Source of the DNA: Rhodococcus opacus B4 | Lineage (GTDB): Bacteria; Actinomycetota; Actinomycetes; Mycobacteriales; Mycobacteriaceae | Reading direction: 5' to 3' | Assembly (NCBI RefSeq): GCF_000010805.1 | Contig: NC_012522.1 | Coordinates: forward strand, 3,472,001 to 3,536,000 | DNA: 64,000 bases | Shown here: positions 34,832 through 42,842 of the stretch, in pieces | Numbering within the stretch: position 1 is the stretch's first letter | Layout: every line of letters begins with the position of its first letter | Program-made: the position numbers and the translations under genes | The notes under the pieces: model-generated | Told to the model about the DNA's origin: nothing | Database searches by the model: none | What the model saw: the letters and a program-made list of their open reading frames with translations, nothing else

Positions 34832-35469
34832 AGCGTGTCCTCGTCGACGAATCGGACGCGGCGGCCCGGCTGCAACAGCGCCGGGGGCTGCGCGTCGAGG
34901 TTCCACATCGGGGAGTCCGTGGTTCCGATGATCTGCCATCCACCGGGTGACGACCGCGGATACACCGCGCCGTAGCCGCCGGCGAGGGCCACGGACCCGG
35001 CGGGCACCACGGTGCGGGACTGCGCACGGCGGGGCACGGTGAGCCGGTCGTCGCCGCAACTCAGGTAGCCGAAACCCGGTGCGAATCCGATGAACACACA
35101 GCGCCAGGTGGCAGACGTGTGGGCGGCGATCACGTCCTCGCGGCTCATCCGCAGAAGGCCGGCGACGTCGGCGAGATCGGCGCCGTCGTAGCGGACCGGA
35201 ATGGTGACCGGTTCGAACTCGGGGGCGCCGATCCGGTCGTGCGCCTCGAGGTCGACGGTCAGCGTGCGCAGCGCGCGGCGCACCTCGTCGAGGTCGGTGC
35301 GCGGTGTGGTGGTGACGAGCACGGTGCGTGCCGCGGGCAGCACGTCCTCCATACCGGGAACCGGGGTGCGGCGCAGGCGTTCGGTCAGCGACACGACCAG
35401 GGGTTCGGAGTCGAGTTCGACGAGCAGGGCCCGATCGCCCGCCGGGAGAATCCGGGTGGGGGTGCTCAT
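34828..35469 (-). CDS. pxpB: 5-oxoprolinase subunit B (KipI family)
   Basis: A 213-residue allophanate-hydrolase subunit 1/KipI-type protein. Family blocks are RILPAGDRALLVEL at the N terminus, the signature CVFIGFAPGFGYL in the middle, VPRRAQSRTVVPAGSVALAGGYGAVYPRSSPGGWQIIG and MWNLDAQPPALLQPGRRVRFV near the end. It works with PxpC as one functional unit of 5-oxoprolinase. ATG 35469 overlaps the pxpA stop by 4 bp (ATGA), and its own stop overlaps pxpC, so all three subunits are translationally coupled. Confidence 0.94.
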   Translation of the reverse strand: MSTPTRILPAGDRALLVELDSEPLVVSLTERLRRTPVPGMEDVLPAARTVLVTTTPRTDLDEVRRALRTLTVDLEAHDRIGAPEFEPVTIPVRYDGADLADVAGLLRMSREDVIAAHTSATWRCVFIGFAPGFGYLSCGDDRLTVPRRAQSRTVVPAGSVALAGGYGAVYPRSSPGGWQIIGTTDSPMWNLDAQPPALLQPGRRVRFVDEDTL

Positions 35470-36221
35470 GTGAAGGATCCGAGCGTGACGCCGGCACCCT
35501 GCAGGGCGTGACGGACCCGGCGCGCGGTGTGCACCGACCCGGGGGTGTCGCCGTGCACGCAGATACTGCGCACCGCCACAACGACGTCGTCCCCGTCTAT
35601 CGACTCGACCGTTCCGGTCGACACCATCCGCACGGCCTGCGCGGCGGCGAAGTCGGGATCGTCGATGACGGCGCCGGCCACCGAGCGCGGGGTCAGCGTG
35701 CCCGCGGCGGTGTAGCGGCGGTCGGCGAACCCTTCGGCGACGAACTCGATGCCACGGGCCTCCGCGGCCCGCTGCAACTGCGATCCGGGTGGGCCCATGA
35801 GCGCGAGCGGTTCGGTGAACTCGTCGATCGCCGACGCGACCGCATCGGCTCGCCCGTAGTCGATTGCCGCGGAATTGTAGAGCGCGCCATGCGGTTTGAC
35901 GTACGACACCGAGGATCCGGCGGCACGGGCGAACCCGGCGAGCGCGCCGATCTGGTACAGCGTCTCGTCCCGCAGATCCGCGGGCGTCACGGCGAGGTCC
36001 CGCCGGCCGAATCCGGCCAGGTCCCGGAACCCCACGTGCGCCCCGATCGCGACGTTGCGCTCGGCCGCCCTCTCGCAGGCCGTGCGGATGATCATCGGAT
36101 CGCCGGCGTGAAACCCGCAAGCGATGTTCGCGCTGGTGACGACGTCGAGGAGGGCCTCGTCGTCGGCGAGGCGCCACTGCCCGAAGCCCTCGCCGAGGTC
36201 GCAGTTGAGGTCAACGCGCAT
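35466..36221 (-). CDS. pxpA: 5-oxoprolinase subunit A (LamB/YcsF family)
   Basis: A 251-residue LamB/YcsF protein, the PxpA subunit of the ATP-dependent 5-oxoprolinase. It begins with the family opening [14 protein letters not shown], followed by [39 protein letters not shown] and the C-terminal [12 protein letters not shown]. These Asp and His positions are probably at the active site. Its start lies 11 bp inside the end of the D-glutamate cyclase-like gene, its stop overlaps pxpB, and a cytoplasmic location is expected. Confidence 0.95.
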   Translation of the reverse strand: MRVDLNCDLGEGFGQWRLADDEALLDVVTSANIACGFHAGDPMIIRTACERAAERNVAIGAHVGFRDLAGFGRRDLAVTPADLRDETLYQIGALAGFARAAGSSVSYVKPHGALYNSAAIDYGRADAVASAIDEFTEPLALMGPPGSQLQRAAEARGIEFVAEGFADRRYTAAGTLTPRSVAGAVIDDPDFAAAQAVRMVSTGTVESIDGDDVVVAVRSICVHGDTPGSVHTARRVRHALQGAGVTLGSFT

Positions 36222-36999
36222 CGGGAACCTCCAGGACGTACTCGCTGTCCGGGGTGTCGGTGATCAGCATGTACCCGGGCGCGTGGGTGATCGCGAACGG
36301 CAACCGGGACGCCATCACCGCCGCCTGCGGGGTGACCCCACAGGCCCAGAACATCGGCACGTCACCGGGCTCGAGGTTCACCGGATCGCCGAAGTCGGGG
36401 GCCCCGAGGTCGGCGATGCCGAGTTCCGTGGGATCACCGATGTGCACGGGCCCACCGTGGACGGCGGGCATGCGCGCGGAGATCGCCGCCGCGAGAGACA
36501 CCTGATGTTCGGGAACGGGTCGCATCGATACGACCATCGGCCCGCTCACCCGGCCCGCGGGCCTGCACTCGCGGTCGGTCACGTACATCGGGACGTTGCT
36601 GCCCTGCTCGACGTGCCGGAGCGGCACCCCGGCAGCGGCAACCGGATGCTCGAACGTGAAACTGCACCCGATGTGGAACGCGACGAGGTCGTCTCGCCAC
36701 AGCGAGGACACGTCCGCGGTCTCGTCCGCGAGTTCGCCGTCCTTCCACACGCGGTACAGCGGAAGGTCCGTGGTGATGTCGGCGCCGGGGGCGAGCATCG
36801 TCGTCCGGGAGCCGGCGTCGCCGACGTCGAGGACGGGGCACGGCTTGGGGTTCCGCTGGGTGAACAGCAGCACGTCGTACGCCCAGTCCTGCGGGACGGC
36901 GATGAGATTCGTCTGCGCGAATCCGGGTGCCAGACCGGCGGTCGGGGTGACACGTCCCGAGCGGAACGCGGAGCGGAGGTCGGTCGGTGAGTCAGGCAA
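36211..36999 (-). CDS. D-glutamate cyclase-like protein (DUF1445, putative hydro-lyase)
   Basis: A 262-residue member of the DUF1445 family. Conserved blocks are [64 protein letters not shown] and [12 protein letters not shown]. The mammalian homologue is a D-glutamate cyclase that forms 5-oxo-D-proline; bacterial members are often called putative hydro-lyases and linked by gene order to oxoprolinase, as here. The TTG start at 36999 is coupled to the MFS stop (8-bp overlap) and has GGGAG a few bases before it. It may convert D-glutamate or a related compound into oxoproline for PxpABC. The reaction in this organism is inferred. Confidence 0.82.
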   Translation of the reverse strand: MPDSPTDLRSAFRSGRVTPTAGLAPGFAQTNLIAVPQDWAYDVLLFTQRNPKPCPVLDVGDAGSRTTMLAPGADITTDLPLYRVWKDGELADETADVSSLWRDDLVAFHIGCSFTFEHPVAAAGVPLRHVEQGSNVPMYVTDRECRPAGRVSGPMVVSMRPVPEHQVSLAAAISARMPAVHGGPVHIGDPTELGIADLGAPDFGDPVNLEPGDVPMFWACGVTPQAAVMASRLPFAITHAPGYMLITDTPDSEYVLEVPDAR

Positions 37000-38260
37000 G
37001 TTCGCTCCCGCGGGTCTCGGGGAGGAAGAACAGGGCGAACACGGCGATGGCGTACCCGAGCGCGCCGAAGATCATCGCGCCGCCGATACCCAGCTGGGTG
37101 GCGGCCAGGAAACCGACGACGGCGGGGAACACGGCGCCGACCGCGCGGCCGAAGTTGTACGTGAAGCCCTGGCCGGTGCCGCGGGACTGCGTCGGGTACA
37201 GCTCGGACAGGAACGATCCGAATCCACTGAAGATCGCGGAGGTGCAGAAGCCGAGAGGGAATCCCAGGATCAGGATCAGCGTGTTCGCGCCCTCGGGCAC
37301 CTGGGTGTAGCCGACCATGAAGATCGCCGACAGGAACGCGAACAACTGCATGGTCCGCTTGCGGCCCAGCTTGTCGGTGAGGATGCCGCCGCTGACGTAG
37401 CCGAGGAACGCGCCCGAGATGAGGATCGCCAGGTAGCCGCCGGTGCCGACGACGTCGAGTCCGCGCGAGTTCTTCAGGAACGTCGGCAGCCAGGACGCCA
37501 GCGTGTAGTAACCGCCCTGTACACCGGTGGCGAGCAGCGACGCGAGCACGGTGGTGCGGAGCAGTCCGCCGCGGAAGATGGCGGCGAACGAGCCCGTCTG
37601 CTTGCCCGCCGACTCGCGGCGCTCCGTGACGACCTCGGGGTCCTTCAGATTCCGGCGCACCCAGATGATGAGGAATGCGGGCAGCACACCGGTGAAGAAC
37701 AGCACGCGCCACGCGACGTCGGGGTCGAACAGCTGGAAGACGATGGTGTAGACGATCACGGCCAGCGCCCAGCCGACGGCCCACGCGCTCTGCACGAACG
37801 CGACCGCCCGGCCGCGGTACTCGGCGCGGGCGTACTCGGCGACGAGGATCGCGCCTGCCGCCCATTCGCCGCCGAAGCCGAGGCCCTGGAAGGCGCGGAA
37901 GATCAGCAGCGTCTCGAAGTTCTGCGCGAAGCCGCACAGCACCGTGAAGATCGTGTACGTCGCGACGGTGACCTGCAGGGTGCGGACCCGGCCGATCTTG
38001 TCGACGAGGATGCCGGCGAGGGCACCGCCGAGCGCGGACACCACCAGCGTCACCGTGGTCAGCAGGCCTGCCTGGCCGGTGGTGAGGCCGAAGTAGGCGG
38101 CGATGGCCGCGAGGCCGAGCGGGAGGACTTGAAAGTCGTAGGAGTCGAGCCCGTATCCGCCGAACGCCCCGATGAACGCTCTTTTTCCCTTCGGCCCGAG
38201 GGTGCGGAACCAGTCGAAGGGGCGCGTCTGCGCGACCTCGGTCTGCGTATCTGTGGTCAT
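36992..38260 (-). CDS. MFS transporter (AAHS/metabolite-proton symporter type)
   Basis: A 422-residue 12-helix transporter. It shows the aromatic-acid/sialic-type pattern: an early Asp in [17 protein letters not shown], the loop [27 protein letters not shown] in helix 5, the second-half loop [13 protein letters not shown] and [20 protein letters not shown]. As first gene of the operon with D-glutamate cyclase-like, PxpABC and glutamate dehydrogenase, its likely substrate is 5-oxoproline or a related small carboxylate. It diverges from a GntR regulator. Confidence 0.87.
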   Translation of the reverse strand: MTTDTQTEVAQTRPFDWFRTLGPKGKRAFIGAFGGYGLDSYDFQVLPLGLAAIAAYFGLTTGQAGLLTTVTLVVSALGGALAGILVDKIGRVRTLQVTVATYTIFTVLCGFAQNFETLLIFRAFQGLGFGGEWAAGAILVAEYARAEYRGRAVAFVQSAWAVGWALAVIVYTIVFQLFDPDVAWRVLFFTGVLPAFLIIWVRRNLKDPEVVTERRESAGKQTGSFAAIFRGGLLRTTVLASLLATGVQGGYYTLASWLPTFLKNSRGLDVVGTGGYLAILISGAFLGYVSGGILTDKLGRKRTMQLFAFLSAIFMVGYTQVPEGANTLILILGFPLGFCTSAIFSGFGSFLSELYPTQSRGTGQGFTYNFGRAVGAVFPAVVGFLAATQLGIGGAMIFGALGYAIAVFALFFLPETRGSELA

Positions 38261-38304
38261 GGCACCTCGCCTGAAGAAGGGATGTAACCGCCCTCACGTT
38301 ACAA

Positions 38305-38345
38305 ATCGTTCAACGATCCTGCAATACCCTGAGAGGATCGTTTAA
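38305..38345. promoter_or_regulatory. GntR/FadR-type operators of the oxoproline operon
   Basis: ATCGTTCAACGAT (38305-38317) is a perfect palindrome and contains TCGTTCAACGA, matching the FadR-subfamily pattern TNGTNNNACNA. A related half, ATCGTTTAACAT, follows from 38337. Seen together, TTCAACGATCCT (38309-38320) and AGGATCGTTTAA (38334-38345) form an 11-of-12 inverted repeat. They lie in the divergent gap between the MFS gene and the GntR gene. Confidence 0.7.
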
Positions 38346-38408
38346 CATGGAAGTCATCGCGGAACCGAGCTCACAACTATGATTGCGGTCGAGATCGAAA
38401 CCTGAGGA

Positions 38409-39107
38409 GTGGACTTGACCAGCTCGAATGCCCTTCGCGGCGATGCGCATTCCCGCCTGGCCGCTCACCGCGGCCTGCTCGAACGCACCAGCAGAACCAC
38501 CCGGGTGGCCGGAATTCTGCGGGACGCGATCATCGACGGGACGTTCCAACCGGGGGCGCGACTGTCCGAGCCCGACATCTGCGCCGCCCTCGACGTCTCC
38601 CGCAACACCGTCCGCGAGGCCTTCCAGATCCTGATCGAGGACCGCCTGGTCGCGCACGAACTCAACCGCGGCGTCTTCGTCCGCGTGCCCACCGCCGAGG
38701 ACATCACCGAGCTCTACATCTGCCGCCGCGTCGTCGAATGCGCCGGCGTCAACGGATTCGACCCCGAGACCGGCGACCTGTCCGGGGTGGCCGAGGCCCT
38801 CGCCCTGGCCGACGAGCGGCACGCCGTCGAGGACTGGACCGGCGTCGGCACCGCCGACATCTACTTCCACAGCGCGCTCGCCAGCCTCAACAACAGCAAC
38901 CGCATCGACGAACTGATGCGCAGCGTGTGGAACGAGGCGCGGCTCGTCTTCCACGTCATGGACGACGCCCACCGATTCCACGGGCCGTACCTCACCCGCA
39001 ACCACGAGATCTACGACGCCCTCGTCGCCGGCAACACCGAAGCCGCAGGTCAGCTGCTCAAGACCTACCTCGAAGACGCCGAGGCGCAGATCCTGGCAGC
39101 GTACTGA
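38409..39107 (+). CDS. GntR family regulator with FCD domain
   Basis: A 232-residue regulator. The winged HTH (about 28-90) has TRVAGILRDAIIDGTFQPGARLSEPDICAALDVSRNTVREAFQILIEDRLVAHELNRGVFV. The FCD ligand domain follows (about 100-225) with an Asp/His pattern of a metal site (ADIYFHSAL ... NHEIYDALVAGN). GTG 38409 follows GGAG; TTG 38415 is an alternative. It is divergent from the oxoproline operon, has operator-like palindromes in between, and is its probable repressor with oxoproline or a related acid as effector. The gene ends directly before palindrome copy 6. Confidence 0.9.
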   Translation: MDLTSSNALRGDAHSRLAAHRGLLERTSRTTRVAGILRDAIIDGTFQPGARLSEPDICAALDVSRNTVREAFQILIEDRLVAHELNRGVFVRVPTAEDITELYICRRVVECAGVNGFDPETGDLSGVAEALALADERHAVEDWTGVGTADIYFHSALASLNNSNRIDELMRSVWNEARLVFHVMDDAHRFHGPYLTRNHEIYDALVAGNTEAAGQLLKTYLEDAEAQILAAY

Positions 39108-39175
39108 GGCGCTTCGCGCCCGTGCGCCTTTTTGGTAGCTGGAACAACCACAAAGGCGCACAGGCGCGGAGCGCC
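39108..39175. repeat. Three-part palindrome, copy 6
   Basis: A full copy: GGCGCTTCGCGCC (39108-39120), core CGTGCGCCTTTTTGGT (39121-39136) facing ACCACAAAGGCGCACA (39147-39162), right hairpin GGCGCGGAGCGCC (39163-39175). It fills the entire space between two convergent GntR genes; one stop abuts it and the other shares its last base. Its loop orientation is that of copy 5. Confidence 0.87.
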
Positions 39176-39858
39176 TACCGGATCAGCCCGTAGAAGCCCT
39201 CGATGTGCTCCCGCACGAGGCGGGCGGCGTCGGCGCCGTACCCACCGCGGAGGGCGGCGACCATCCCGCGGTGCTCGCAGCGCAGGCCCGTCGCGACGGC
39301 AGGCCAGTCGTCGAGGAGCGGAACCGCGTCCATGACGTACCCGTGAATGGAATCGCGGAGCGAGGCCATCATCGCCTCGACGAGGACGTTGCCCGCGAGG
39401 CCGGCCATCGCGACGTGCAGGTCGGCGTCGAGACGGTGGAAGGCCTCCGGCGAGAGGTCTTCGTCGTCCATGGCGTCGAGCAGCGCGTCGATGGCGGAGA
39501 AGTCGAGGTCGCGGGACTTTTCGGCGGCTTCCTGCACCGCCCACGACTCGAGCAGCGTGCGCGTCTGGACGACGTCGCGGATCGGCAGCGTGCGCGTCGC
39601 CATGTGCAGTCGCAGGGCCGCGCCGATGGATGCGGCGGGGTCGGCGGCGACGATCGCGCCCGCGTCCGGTCCGGACCCGACGGCGGTGCGGACGATGCCC
39701 ATCGCCTCGAGCACGCGCATGGCCTCGCGCACGGACGAGCGCCCGACCCCCAGTTCCTCCGCGAGTGCGCGCTCGGCCGGCAACCGGCCGCCGACGGTGA
39801 GTTTGCCGGCCGCCAGATCCTGCTCGATGCGGTGCAGGACGACCTCGTGTGTGCGCAC
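39175..39858 (-). CDS. GntR family regulator of the FadR/LldR type
   Basis: A 227-residue regulator. HTH residues about 5-70 contain HRIEQDLAAGKLTVGGRLPAERALAEELGVGRSSVREAMRVLEAMGIV, and the FCD domain follows with the likely metal ligands in HRLDADLHVAMAGLAGN and EHRGMVAAL. GTG 39858 is chosen at the start of the HTH. It diverges from lldEFG, and two perfect 15-bp palindromes in the gap match the FadR-type consensus. By analogy with LldR/LutR it should repress the lactate genes in the absence of lactate. Confidence 0.92.
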   Translation of the reverse strand: MRTHEVVLHRIEQDLAAGKLTVGGRLPAERALAEELGVGRSSVREAMRVLEAMGIVRTAVGSGPDAGAIVAADPAASIGAALRLHMATRTLPIRDVVQTRTLLESWAVQEAAEKSRDLDFSAIDALLDAMDDEDLSPEAFHRLDADLHVAMAGLAGNVLVEAMMASLRDSIHGYVMDAVPLLDDWPAVATGLRCEHRGMVAALRGGYGADAARLVREHIEGFYGLIR

Positions 39859-39875
39859 GACCGAAGTTTACCTGG

Positions 39876-39914
39876 TGTGGTCTGACCACAGTGCGCTACT
39901 GTGGTCAGACCACA
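39876..39914. promoter_or_regulatory. Two FadR/LldR-type operators at lldEFG
   Basis: TGTGGTCTGACCACA (39876-39890) and TGTGGTCAGACCACA (39900-39914) are perfect palindromes around one base and contain TGGTCNGACCA, the TNGTNNNACNA pattern of FadR-type regulators. They are 24 bp apart start to start, in the 79-bp gap between the divergent regulator and lldE. Confidence 0.9.
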
Positions 39915-39937
39915 GCCCAGCCCGGTTGGAGTACCCG

Positions 39938-40693
39938 ATGAGAATCGCCCTGTTCGCCACGTGCCTGGCGGATGCCCTGTTCCCCGAATCCGCCGCGTCG
40001 ACGGTCCGCCTGCTCGAGCGGCTCGGCCACGAGGTCGTGTTCCCGCCGAAGCAGACGTGCTGCGGTCAGATGCACGTCAACACCGGCTACCAGGCCGAGG
40101 CGCTGCCGCTCGTGCGTCACCACGTGGAGGCGTTCGAGAGCGGACCGTCCTGGGACGTCGCGGTGGCCCCGTCCGGGTCCTGCGTCGGATCCGTCCGGCA
40201 CCAGCACGCGATGATTGCCCGCCGGTACGGGGACGATTCCCTCGCCACGCGCGCCGAAGACGTCGCGTCCCGGACGTACGAGCTGTCCGAACTGCTCGTC
40301 GACGTCCTCGGCGTCACCGACGTCGGCGCGTACTACCCGCACCGGGTGACGTACCACCCGACGTGCCACTCGCTGCGGATGCTGCGCGTCGCGGACAAGC
40401 CGTTGCAACTGCTGCGCGCGGTGCGGGGGATGACGCTGATCGAACTGCCCGCGGCCGAATCCTGTTGCGGCTTCGGCGGAACGTTCGCGCTGAAGAACTC
40501 CGAGACCTCGACCGCGATGCTCGCCGACAAGATGGGCAACGTCCTGAGCACGGGCGCCGAGGTGTGCAGCGCCGGCGACTCGTCCTGCCTGATGCACATC
40601 GGCGGCGGGCTGTCCCGGCTGCGCAGCGGCGTCCGCACCGTCCATCTCGCCGAGATCCTGGCGAGCACCGAGAAGATCGGGAGCCCCGCATGA
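39938..40693 (+). CDS. lldE: L-lactate utilisation protein LldE (LutA)
   Basis: A 251-residue protein with two cysteine-rich CCG domains: TCCGQMHVNTGYQAE and SGSCVGSVRHQH in the first, TYHPTCHSLRML and ESCCGFGGTFALKN plus SSCLMHIGGGLSR in the second. These bind non-cubane iron-sulfur clusters in related heterodisulfide-reductase-type proteins. With LldF and LldG it forms the LutABC system that oxidises L-lactate to pyruvate. Its stop overlaps the lldF start (ATGA). No lactate permease gene is in the operon. Confidence 0.94.
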   Translation: MRIALFATCLADALFPESAASTVRLLERLGHEVVFPPKQTCCGQMHVNTGYQAEALPLVRHHVEAFESGPSWDVAVAPSGSCVGSVRHQHAMIARRYGDDSLATRAEDVASRTYELSELLVDVLGVTDVGAYYPHRVTYHPTCHSLRMLRVADKPLQLLRAVRGMTLIELPAAESCCGFGGTFALKNSETSTAMLADKMGNVLSTGAEVCSAGDSSCLMHIGGGLSRLRSGVRTVHLAEILASTEKIGSPA

Positions 40694-42171
40694 CCACGTT
40701 CCTCGGCTCACCCACCTTCCATCCGGGCACCGGAAACATCCGGGGCACAGAATCTTTCCCCGACGCCGCACGGAAGGCGCTCACCGACACCCAGCTGCGC
40801 GCCAACCTCGGCGCCGCCACCACCACCATCCGCAACAAGCGAATCGCCGCCGTTGCCGAGGTCGACGACTGGGAGGAACTGCGCCGCGCGGGCAGCGCCC
40901 TGAAGGCGGACGTGATGTCGCGGCTCCCCGAACTGCTCGTCCAGTTCGAGGAGAACGTCACCGCCCGCGGCGGCACCGTCCACTGGGCGCGCGACGCGGA
41001 CGAGGCGAACCGGATCGTCACCGACCTCGTCCGGGCCACCGGTTCCGACGAGGTGGTGAAGGTCAAGTCGATGGCCACCCAGGAGACCGGCCTCAACGAG
41101 CACCTCGAGGAGAACGGGATCGCGGCGATCGAAACCGACCTCGCCGAACTCATCGTCCAACTCGGCGAGGACAAGCCGAGCCACATCCTCGTCCCCGCCA
41201 TCCACCGCAACCGCGCCGAAATCCGGGAGATCTTCCTGAACGCGATGCCCGGCGTCGACCCGGACATCACCGACGACCCCCGGGCGCTGGCCATGGCCGC
41301 ACGAGCCCACCTTCGGCGAAAGTTCCTGTCCGCCAGAGTCGCCGTCAGCGGCGCGAACTTCGGGGTCGCGGAGACCGGGACGCTGGCGGTGGTGGAGTCG
41401 GAGGGCAACGGGCGGATGTGCCTGACGCTGCCGGACACCCTCATCACCCTGATGGGCATCGAGAAACTGATCCCGAAATTCACCGACCTCGAGGTGTTCA
41501 TGCAACTGCTGCCGCGGTCGTCGACGGCCGAGCGGATGAACCCGTACACCTCCATGTGGACCGGGGTGCACCCCGCCGACGGTCCGCAGAACTTCCACGT
41601 GATTCTCCTCGACAACGGTCGCACCAACGTGCTCGCGGACGAGGTCGGGCGGTCCGCGCTGCACTGCATCCGCTGCAGCGCCTGCCTGAACGTGTGCCCC
41701 GTCTACGAGCGGGCCGGCGGGCACGCGTACGGGTCCGTCTATCCCGGGCCGATCGGCGCGATCCTCAGCCCCCAGCTCACCGGGACCACCGGCCACGACG
41801 ACCCGAACGCCTCGCTGCCCTTCGCCTCCACCCTGTGCGGCGCCTGCTTCGACGCCTGCCCGGTGCGCATCGACATCCCGAGCATCCTGGTGCACCTGCG
41901 CGCGGAACAGGTGGATTCCGAGCGGCACGGACTGCCCGGCGGCCAGGACCTCGCCATGAAGGCCGCGGGCTTCGTGATGGGGTCGGAGAAGCGGTTCGCC
42001 GCCGCGGAGACGGCATCCAAGGTCGGCCGGCTGCTCGGGGGCAGGAAAGGGCGCATCACGTCCCTGCCGTACCCGGGTTCGAAATGGACCGGCAGCCGCG
42101 ACCTGCCGACCCCGCCGAAGGAAACGTTCCGGCAATGGTGGTCCCGCACCCACGAGGACGGTGAGAAGTGA
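40690..42171 (+). CDS. lldF: L-lactate utilisation iron-sulfur protein LldF (LutB)
   Basis: A 493-residue protein. An LUD domain makes up the first 300 residues (VTARGGTVHWARDADEAN, VVKVKSMATQETGLNEHLEENG, SGANFGVAETGTLAVVESEGNGRM). Two [4Fe-4S] motifs follow: CIRCSACLNVCP with Cys326, 329, 332 and 336, and CGACFDACP with Cys383, 386 and 390. It is the electron-carrying subunit of the LutABC lactate oxidation complex. Starts and stops overlap both neighbours by 4 bp, so stoichiometric synthesis is likely. Confidence 0.95.
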   Translation: MTTFLGSPTFHPGTGNIRGTESFPDAARKALTDTQLRANLGAATTTIRNKRIAAVAEVDDWEELRRAGSALKADVMSRLPELLVQFEENVTARGGTVHWARDADEANRIVTDLVRATGSDEVVKVKSMATQETGLNEHLEENGIAAIETDLAELIVQLGEDKPSHILVPAIHRNRAEIREIFLNAMPGVDPDITDDPRALAMAARAHLRRKFLSARVAVSGANFGVAETGTLAVVESEGNGRMCLTLPDTLITLMGIEKLIPKFTDLEVFMQLLPRSSTAERMNPYTSMWTGVHPADGPQNFHVILLDNGRTNVLADEVGRSALHCIRCSACLNVCPVYERAGGHAYGSVYPGPIGAILSPQLTGTTGHDDPNASLPFASTLCGACFDACPVRIDIPSILVHLRAEQVDSERHGLPGGQDLAMKAAGFVMGSEKRFAAAETASKVGRLLGGRKGRITSLPYPGSKWTGSRDLPTPPKETFRQWWSRTHEDGEK

Positions 42172-42779
42172 ACGCCCGCGATGAGATCCTGAGCCGCATT
42201 CGCCACGCGATCGGCGACACTCCGGCGAGTCCGCCCGTTCCCCGCGACTACCACCGTGACGCCGCGTCGGGTCCCGGGAACGTCGAGTTGTTCGCCCACA
42301 CCGTCGACGACTACCGCGCGCAGGTCCACCGCGCCGACGAGAGCACCGTCGCCGACATCGTCACCGGGCTGATCGAGGAGGCGGCGCGCGCCGTCGTCCC
42401 GCCGGACCTACCGCTGTCGTGGCGGCCGCGCGGTGACGTCGTCGTCGACGGCGACCCCGCCGAACTGTCCACCCTCGAACTCGACGCGCTCGACGTCGTC
42501 GTCACCGGCTGCACCCTCGGGATCGCCGCCACCGGAACCATCGTGCTCGACGGCGGCGCCGGTCAGGGCCGGCGGGCGCTGACGCTGGTCCCGGATCACC
42601 ACATCTGCATCGTGCGCACCGATCAGATCGTCGACACCGTGCCACAGGCCTTCCAGGCGCTCGATCCGACCAAGCCGCTGACGTTCATCAGCGGTCCCAG
42701 CGCCACCAGCGACATCGAACTCAACCGCGTCGAGGGCGTGCACGGTCCCCGAACCCTGGACGTCGTCATCGTGCGCTGA
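42168..42779 (+). CDS. lldG: L-lactate utilisation protein LldG (LutC)
   Basis: A 203-residue LUD-domain protein without cysteine clusters: RDEILSRIRHAIGD at the N terminus, VTGCTLGIAATGTIVLDGGAGQGRRALTLVPDHHICIV in the core and FISGPSATSDIELNRVEGVHGPRTLDVVI at the end, all typical of LutC. The GTG start at 42168 overlaps the lldF stop. It completes LutABC. The stop is seven bases before the core of palindrome copy 7, which separates it from a convergent hydrolase. Confidence 0.94.
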   Translation: MNARDEILSRIRHAIGDTPASPPVPRDYHRDAASGPGNVELFAHTVDDYRAQVHRADESTVADIVTGLIEEAARAVVPPDLPLSWRPRGDVVVDGDPAELSTLELDALDVVVTGCTLGIAATGTIVLDGGAGQGRRALTLVPDHHICIVRTDQIVDTVPQAFQALDPTKPLTFISGPSATSDIELNRVEGVHGPRTLDVVIVR

Positions 42780-42785
42780 CGCACC

Positions 42786-42842
42786 CGTGCGCCTTTCTGG
42801 TTGCTGGGACTACCAAAAAGGCTCACGGGGCGCGGAGCGCCC
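42786..42842. repeat. Three-part palindrome, copy 7 (left hairpin missing)
   Basis: Core CGTGCGCCTTTCTGGT (42786-42801) faces ACCAAAAAGGCTCACG (42812-42827), followed by the right hairpin GGGCGCGGAGCGCCC (42828-42842). The right part encodes the last residues of the minus-strand hydrolase, whose TGA stop is at 42823-42825. The left hairpin is lost. Confidence 0.82.

Noticed and set aside
11816..42842. CRISPR array or insertion-sequence ends
   Set aside because: The repeats are single, kilobases apart, palindromic and tied to gene ends, with no regular spacers, cas genes, transposase or target duplications seen.
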